Assembly (NCBI GenBank): GCA_036924255.1
Contig: JAUPFN010000001.1
Location: 12,659,147 to 12,723,146 of the forward strand
Direction: 5' to 3'
DNA from: Apodemia mormo
Lineage: Eukaryota; Arthropoda; Insecta; Lepidoptera; Riodinidae
DNA: 64,000 nucleotides
Shown here: positions 57,639-64,000 of the stretch, in pieces
Layout: each line of letters begins with the position of its first letter
How positions within the stretch are numbered: the stretch's first letter is position 1
Program-made: the position numbers and the translations under genes
Notes under the pieces: model-generated
Told to the model about the DNA's origin: nothing
The model's database searches: none
The model's input: the letters and a program-made list of their open reading frames with translations, nothing else

Positions 57639-58183
57639 CTTCAAAGCAATAGCAATAATACATTAATTGAAATTGAAAAGAAATAATTTATTTTGAAAAA
57701 AAATCTATGATAGTCGAAGAACTATCTCTACGCCAAATTTCATCAAAATCAATTAAGCGGTTTAGGCATAGAAGCATACAAACAAACAAACTTTTGCTGC
57801 TACTGCTAATGCTGTATAATCTATGTTTCTACATAAATCTTTAACGTCTGTATCCGTTCTATTTTTTGTCAAATTTCGTAATATGCATTTTAAAATTTTG
57901 AAAATTTTTATCCGTCTGTATGTAGTATACAGTGAGAGCATGTAGTTTCAGAAATTACAGGCGATATAATTTTGATCTATCTTTTATCTGTCTTTACAAT
58001 GGCGGATTCAGAATTTTTGTTTTGAGGAAGTGCTTGATATAGCCAATTTCTGTTTCGTGGGCTTGATTTAGCTGAGGTTATACTTTTACGAGATAATCGT
58101 CAATTTTTCATGATTTGCTTAGCCCCACTGGCCTCTCCCCCTGGATTCGCTACTTTGTATCTTCTCTGCCGCTATACTCTTGT
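57639..58183. other. No gene; family C-like and G/C-run repeat traces
   Basis: ATCTCTACGCCAAATTTCATC (57723) resembles family C core. ATGGCGGATTCAGAATTTTTG (58001) and CCTCTCCCCCTGGATTCGC (58131) are inverted relatives, similar to the element at 35590. Confidence 0.4.
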
Positions 58184-60215
58184 CAGAGTGTCGTGATCGT
58201 CACGTGTATTTTAGTAGTGGCAGATGTAATACGTCTTACGACAGCCCGCCACCTCTCTCTGCTTGCCGTCATCCTCGTGCACTCATGCATTGTACTGCCC
58301 AAGGCTGACTTGATTTGGTCTGTCCAACGCATTAGTGACCTTCCGCGTGGTCTAGTACCTTCAACTTTACCCTGAACAACGATACGCTCTATGGACTAGC
58401 TGCCTCGTCTTGAAACGTGACTAAAGAATGTCAGTATCATGGTTTGTACTACAGTCGATAAACGCTGTTTTATGCCGAGTTCTTTGAGTATGGAGACGTC
58501 GTTATGAAAATCTTTCCACAATACCCCAAGCATTCTTCTCTAGCACCACATTTCTGGAGTAGCTATCTTCTTCTTTTCCAATTTCCGCAATGTCCACGTT
58601 TCTGCGGCATATAAAAATATGAAGAAGATAAGCCTGCGCACAAGCATAATTTTCGTGGTTTTTGTGATGTTCCTGTTTTTCCATATTTTCTTCATTTTGT
58701 CCATACTATTCCTAGTGATCGCCATACACCTCTTTATTTCATGTATGCATCCACCAGTTTTCGAAATTAAAGCTCCAAGTTATATGTAAGATTCGACTAT
58801 TTTGCAGTTCGCGATTCGTGTGACTTCCGGCGAATTATTGTTACTGCGATCAATAATCACGATTATGGTCTTTTTGCGATTAATCTTTAATTCGAACTGG
58901 AAGTTTACTTTCTTCATCCTACCGATCAGTTCTTCCATATGGCGTGCACTAGTTACAAAGAGAGTAGTGTCATCCACGTAACGCAGGTTTATCATTCTGC
59001 GGCCACCAACCGTAACTCCATCCGACCAATCCTCTAGTGCTATGCGCATTATAATTTCGGTGTATGCATTAATAGCATTGGTGAGATAATGCATCCTAGA
59101 CGGACTCCATCACTGGGGTGAAAACTGTTTGATATCATATCATCAGTTCGTACTGAGGCTACCCTATTCATATAAGTGCCTAAGGAGATGTACAAGATGT
59201 TTTGGCGTGCCCATGTCCAATAAAGTTTTCCACAAACCAGCTGTTTAACTATGTCAAAAGCCTTAGAGCAAATCAACAAAGCAAATGTATCTAGGCTTGT
59301 TAAACTCTCTAGACTTTTCGACGATCTGCCGAACAATGAAGATCTATTCTCGAGTGCCCTTTCCCTTAACAAACCCAGCCTGCTCTGGTGCAATTTCCCT
59401 GGACAGGTAACATCTTCAGCAATATGTAACAATATTTTGCTTGCGTGAGATATTAAAACAATAAGGCGATAGTTGTTACAATTCTTTCTGGAACCCTTCT
59501 TATGAATTGGGGTAAAAACAGTGTGAGTCCATTCAGACGGCCAATCACCTGTCTGCCACACTTTATTGCAAATCGCGTGGAAAATGTGATCACCACGTTC
59601 TCCTAAAGCTTTAATAGTTTCAATGGAGATTTGTCTCTTCCCATAGCTTTTCCAGTTTTGAGATGTTTTACAGTAGCTCTTACTTCAGAAAATGGATATC
59701 TGGCTGCAGCTCATTACTGTTAGGACTTGTAATGGGAAAAAAACATGATTATGGGTCCTGAAATAGTGACTGACAATAACTTTTCCATGTTTCCGAGATT
59801 TGCTCAAAATAATTAACAACTTGGTTGTCGGTGCTCTCTATAGCCCAGGTTTTAGAGGCAAGAGATCTTTAGATTCATCTTTTCCTGCATGTGCTTTGAC
59901 TTCTTCACATATTTTGCAGAGGTATAAGTTGTAATCTCGTCTGCAGCTGGCCTGAATTTGTGCAGATAACTGGTTTAACTCCTGAGCATCAACTCCTTTC
60001 GCCTTCTTATGTCTTCAGTCCTCAACTAAAGCAAGAGTAGTGACTGCCATCCAGTGTTGCTTTTTGCGTATTTTAAATGGCGGCTTCGAAACTATGATAC
60101 CTTTTTGGATGCGATTTTTAGCCTGGTTCCACAATATTTCCGGTGTTGCCTGTAAGGTCTATATCAACCAAATCTGCCCAGTTCTGTTCTATAGCTTCTT
60201 TAAGAAAATATAGAA
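58184..60215 (-). pseudogene. RTE-type reverse transcriptase, multiply broken
   Basis: On the minus strand, fragments appear in the correct order in shifting frames: NREI-like QIQASCRRDYNLYLCKICEE (near 59940), WPSEWTHTVFTPIHKKGS and NCNNYRLIVLISHASKILL (59561-59460), then NLRYVDDTTLFV with a YVDD catalytic core (~58990). These are followed by FELKINRKKT, a RRMLGVLWKDF and ELGIKQRLSTVVQ tail, and ERWRAVVRRITSATTK just before the stop at 58184. This is the C-terminal two thirds of an RTE-like protein; the endonuclease is absent. Stops and shifts throughout show an old copy. Confidence 0.7.
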
Positions 60216-60741
60216 CAGAACTGAAACTTTGTCTGTATATCCCCTTATAATTGAGAAACAAGTTAACCGAATTTGATAAAATTTGGTAAAATTGGTGAAA
60301 ATATTTGCGCAAGTCAAGTTAGGCTGTAAATTTTAAGCCGTCACGGTGGACGATTGGCTTAACATGTGGTGGTGGTACTGGGTGGAAGAGTTGCTATATA
60401 CTGCGTTATTTCGCATGATATATTCATTATTTTGTTATTTAGTAATTTAATTTTTTTAACTTTGATTTGGAAGCCAGAGTGGGGCTGACGCCCCACTTTA
60501 CCCAACTATTGGTTCACCCATGAGTGGATAAGTGGTAAGCCTACCGTTACCATGTTACGGTTATTATGTAACACGTTTTTGCTTCATATATCATCTCGCT
60601 ATTTGATGGTAACGTGTCACTGTTATCATTATGATATTTGACGTTTGAAAAACAGGCATAAAAACCTTATTACATCATGTGTGTAAGTTTATCTCGTATG
60701 AATAGTAGTAATAGTTCCATGAAGTTTATCAATCTACACTA

Positions 60742-60961
60742 TCGATACTAATATTACAAATGCGAAAGTAACTCTGTCTGTCTGTCTCTTCTTCACGCCT
60801 AAACCACTGAACCGATTTGGATGAAATTTGGTACAGATATAGTTTGAGAACCGAGAAAAGACAAAGGAAAGTGTTTATCCCGAAAATCCCACGGGAACGG
60901 GAACTATGTCGGTTTTATTTTAGAAATTTTTACACGCGAACGAAGTCGCGGGTACAGCTAG
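60742..60961 (+). mobile_element. Family C element
   Basis: TCGATACTAATATTACAAATG at the start; CGCCTAAACCACTGAACCG, GGGAACGGGAACTATGTCGG and ACGAAGTCGCGGGTACAGC; CTAG at 60958-60961 followed by T. A well-preserved copy. Confidence 0.65.
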
Positions 60962-61180
60962 TTTATTAATATTATAAATGCGAAAGTATATATGATGTTT
61001 GTATGTATAAATATTTGTTACTATGTTACGCAAAAATGGCTGGACCAATTTTAATAAAATTTGGCACACAGATAATGACCTGGAATAGAACATAGAGTAT
61101 TTTTTATTCCGCAAAAATAAGCTTTTCCTGTGGTATTGACCAAAAACTTTACAGTGCAGTTGGCTGCATAGTGCAGCTAG
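60962..61180 (+). mobile_element. Family C element, joined to the preceding one
   Basis: It starts TTTATTAATATTATAAATGC directly after the CTAG of the previous copy and ends GGCTGCATAGTGCAGCTAG followed by T. It belongs to the other subtype (like 16154), so this is not a simple duplication. Confidence 0.6.
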
Positions 61181-61462
61181 TAACACTAAATATAATGATA
61201 GAAATGCCAACCGAGCAAATACTATAGCCTAGAACTATGCGGTTACATAATACAACCGCACAGTTCGAAAATACAATATGGTTTCTGAATCGAAATTAAG
61301 AGTTGAAATTGCTGAGTAACAAAATAATTTATTGTTATTACCGCGCGAAATAACGCAGTTTATAGGAACTACCACCTAGTACCACGTGTTGGGCCAATCG
61401 TTCGTCATTTTCAAACTCAAATTCACGTAAATTATATGGGAAAAAACAGTATTTGAACATTT

Positions 61463-61890
61463 TTAGGATTCTGTACCCGAGGGGTAAAACGGGACCCTAT
61501 TACCAAGACTCCATTTTCTGTCTGTCCGTCTGTCACCAGGCTGTATCTCGTAAACCCTGATAAACAGTTGAAACTTTCACAACTGATGTATTTCTGTTGC
61601 CACTATAACAAAAATACTAAAAACAGAATAAAATAAATATTTAAGGTTCGCTTCCATACAACAAACGTGATTTTTTTGCAATTTTTTTTTCTCTATCTTA
61701 ATAACGACAACTGGTAGATGCTTGAAACATTCATAAAATATTTAGTTACATATTCACCTTAAAAATAAATAATTAAATAAAAATAAAATAAATGGGTGGC
61801 TCCCATACAAAAAACGTGATATTTGCCGTTTTTTATAGTTATACAGAACCCTTCGAACGCGATTCCAACTCGCACTTAAGACGGTTTTTA
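61463..61890 (+). repeat. Dispersed repeat, GGTTCTGTACCC type
   Basis: GATTCTGTACCCGAGG, ACGGGACCCTATTACCAAGA, TGTCTGTCCGTCTGTCACC, GATGTATTTCTGTTGCC, then two similar (AAC)AAACGTGATTTTTTTGC blocks, ending CAGAACCCTTCG, CCAACTCGCACTTAAGACGG. Partial copies occur at 31507, 42604, 55270 and 63275. It is a widespread lepidopteran type by recollection; its class is uncertain. Confidence 0.55.
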
Positions 61891-62642
61891 CGTTTCTACT
61901 GCTTTTTGGGGATATTTATTTTTGCCCTTTAAAAAAAAACTGGATACACCCATGTATCGGCTATTGGATTTTTATATTGGCATAATCTATACTAATGTTG
62001 TAAAAATTTGTATTTTTGTATAGTCATAACCACAGACCACACAAAGTCGTAACGAATAAACTCAAAAGCACTAGATCAATCTGAAAAATTCTTTTACCAC
62101 TATCCAGTGTAAGGCTACTTTTTATCCCACTGAGCAAAACTAAGTAGGTAGGTAATCATTTTGAGTTACGCGCACAATATCGCGAATTATATTATCGCTA
62201 GTGAATTATACAACACATGATTCAATGTTCATTTGTCTAAGAACATTTTGCCTAGAGGCTACATTATCAATAGCCCTGATTCATCAATGACAAATATGCT
62301 AATACTAATTTCACGAGATAGGAATAGCTTCCATGAAAGCGTTAGATTTGTGTATACATATTATATGAGCAGCAACAAACTAGTTCATTTACGTCATATT
62401 CGCAGAATTCTTGCCATGTATCGCCTCTGGCTAGAGATTCAGCAACCTAACGTTGGAAATAAATTAATTTTCCACATCATTAATTATAAACGCAATTACA
62501 ACATGCTTCATTATATTCAATCGGATTCCCGAAAAGGAAAAGAGATTTTCAATTCGTCGGAATCTTTCTTAATGTTTGTTCTCTATTACTCAAAGACGCC
62601 TCCCCAGGTGATTAGTAAAGATCTGATGCAGGGTTTGTCCTG
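61891..62642. other. Gap with a 145-codon open frame of unknown nature
   Basis: The frame 62233-62670 (plus) is open for 145 codons but its last residues run into a family B copy, and no domain, signal peptide or membrane segment is visible. Translation is possible but unsupported. 61985-62140 has a diverged family C trace. Confidence 0.3.
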
Positions 62643-62835
62643 TATTGGTCCGAACTCCTATGAAGGATAGACCAACTGCTTTTCTGCCAGGTAGGTCGTA
62701 AAAGGTGAGTTCCGCAACGTCTCGCCCAGGTATTTAGTACCACCGCCTTACCTATTCGCGCCGCAATAGCATTATTGCTTGTCATTGTCGTGTTCCGATT
62801 TGGAGGGTAAGGTAGCCGCTAGACTTAAGCCTATG
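62643..62835 (+). repeat. Family B retroposon, 3'-truncated
   Basis: CCTGTATTGGTCCGAACTCC, CTGCCAGGTAGGTCG, ACCACCGCCTTACC and AGGTAGCCGCTAGACTTAAG blocks. Confidence 0.65.
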
Positions 62836-64000
62836 GCGAGAAGAGTGCTCAGCCAGAGTTTAAATTAACGTTTGAGCTATGAACGTCCGGGCTAACGGCT
62901 GCCTCCTGCGGAACCGGACCTCGGTTTAGTGCACGTTCGGACTAAATGTGGAGAGTGGGATCGTTTTATTCGTTTTATTATTTAATTTATAACGTTTTAT
63001 TCTTTAATGATAATGATAACTATTGGCGAATCTAGAGTTATTTTTCGGGGAGGGGGGTCTCGACTACAAAAGAAATCGGTCAAGACTCGCATACCGAGGA
63101 TTCGGTATAAAATTGTATTTTTTGTGATATAACTAAAATTTATGGTTTCTGGATTTTCCTGGCATATGCTGTAAGATATCCTTTCTTGATAAATTTCATA
63201 ATTTTAGGTCAACGGGAAGTATTCTACAGGGTTTGATTCCCTGAACGAAATAAATACGGACAAACGGACAACGAAGTGATTCTATAAGGGTTCCGTTTTT
63301 CCTTTTTAAAGACGGCACCCTGAAAAAATGACAGTCCAGGCTAGAATTTCAAATTAGGAAACCAACATCCTGCGATGGGAACTAGACTACACTGGGGAGG
63401 GCACGGCCTATCCAGCCCCCCTTTTATGTATGCCTATGATGATAACGTCTGTTATGTTGCAGAAATGTGTATCGATTCTGGTAACGCCAATTGCCTGACG
63501 CCAAACGCCAGATTAAAAGCCGATTATAATTGGTTCTGACTCCTGACTAATAGTCGCTATTGTTCTGCATCGGCAGTTTTTATACAAATGGTGTCTTTAA
63601 TATTGCTAGACAAAATTCTAGGCTTCAGAAATTGTTTTTAAGCTATTGCATAGCTTCTATCGCGGGCCTTGAGCGTGGAGACCGAATCCAGAAATTCCGT
63701 AACGAAAAATCCTAACACCCCCACTCCGACCGACACAGCGGTGATACTTTTTAGTTTTTCCATCTATCGATAAATACCAGAACTTTTAATGACTGTTTAG
63801 TTCTGGAACACCATGATAGATGTCGCTGTTCCGAATTAAATCACGGTAGCATTTGCATAAAGTTACTTTGTATAAGTAAATATAATTAGTAGTATTTAGT
63901 TTAAGGTTACGACAACAGATGTCACTATCCAGTATTACATCGCGTTATCGTTTGCCTTTTCTACTTTTGTATTAGCAATAAACGTGTAAGCTGTCGTTGT
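62836..64000. other. Non-coding; possible LTR-like segment at the right edge
   Basis: 63030-63430 has G-run/C-run repeat traces (GGGGAGGGGGGTCTCG, CCAGCCCCCCTTTTATG). From about 63790, TTAGTTCTGGAACACC with GATAGATGTCGCTGTTCC and, near 63978, GCAATAAACGTGTAAGC suggests an LTR with a polyadenylation signal, cut by the window end. This is tentative. Confidence 0.3.

Larger units (their letters stand above)
60344..61412. mobile_element. Element with inverted ends containing two family C copies
   Basis: GGACGATTGGCTTAAC, GTACTGGGTGG and CTGCGTTATTTCGC (60357-60415) recur inverted at 61325-61410 (GCGAAATAACGCAG, CACCTAGTACC, GTTGGGCCAATCG). The similarity is about 90 bp per arm. The middle contains family C copies at 60742-61180. 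No transposase is present. Confidence 0.55.

Noticed and set aside
58115..58375. 86-codon plus-strand frame
   Set aside because: It is antisense to the C-terminal tail of the RTE-type pseudogene.
62233..62670. 145-codon frame as a host gene
   Set aside because: Its end runs into a family B retroposon and no domain, codon bias or splice context supports it; kept only as a note.

Overview
The window looks like a stretch of insect, most probably lepidopteran, nuclear DNA made almost entirely of transposable elements. It is AT-rich, full of long (TA)n, (CA)n and (TAA)n microsatellites, and carries repeat types typical of moths and butterflies: short elements ending in CTAG|T, tRNA-derived SINEs, mariner, R1-, R4/Dong-, CR1- and RTE-type non-LTR retrotransposons and gypsy-like LTR elements. 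The lepidopteran assignment comes from recognising these repeat types and was not tested by a database search. I found no convincing host protein-coding gene, rRNA, functional tRNA gene or CRISPR array. The window is best read as intergenic, or as a large intron, in a repeat-dense region.

Layout. 1-16 kb: short non-autonomous repeats, including a 1.4-kb element bounded by TTAA (7598-9013), two short Helitrons joined exactly head to tail (10513-11109) and a 747-bp foldback element (14372-15118). 16-28 kb: a solo LTR on the minus strand with a complete-looking promoter and a perfect four-unit heat shock element (16901-17440), then a 5.3-kb LTR retrotransposon with near-identical 189-bp LTRs but a wrecked interior (22266-27577). 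28-36 kb: (TA)n arrays and nested short elements. 36-40.5 kb: an R1-clade non-LTR retrotransposon, 5'-truncated and carrying one frameshift, sitting between two (TA)n arrays. 40.7-42.3 kb: a decayed mariner between direct repeats. 46.3-50.3 kb: an apparently intact R4/Dong-type retrotransposon with a 1199-codon ORF, flanked by (TAA)n on both sides. 50.4-53.9 kb: a broken CR1-superfamily element on the minus strand. 56.9-57.6 kb: a second TTAA-bounded foldback. 58.2-60.2 kb: an RTE-type pseudogene on the minus strand. 60.3-62 kb: nested short repeats.

Repeat families are named here for convenience. Family A is a tRNA-derived SINE. Family B is a roughly 370-bp, A-tailed, unclassified retroposon, the most frequent repeat in the window. 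Family C is the CTAG-ended, Helitron-like family. Family D is another A-tailed retroposon. Families E and F are fragments seen more than once. Family strands are given in the sense 5' end to A-tail, or 5' TC to 3' CTAG.

The only long intact reading frame is the Dong-type ORF. The most unusual signals are the R1-clade element embedded in a TA microsatellite, the Dong element in its TAA target, and the heat-shock-element promoter in the solo LTR.
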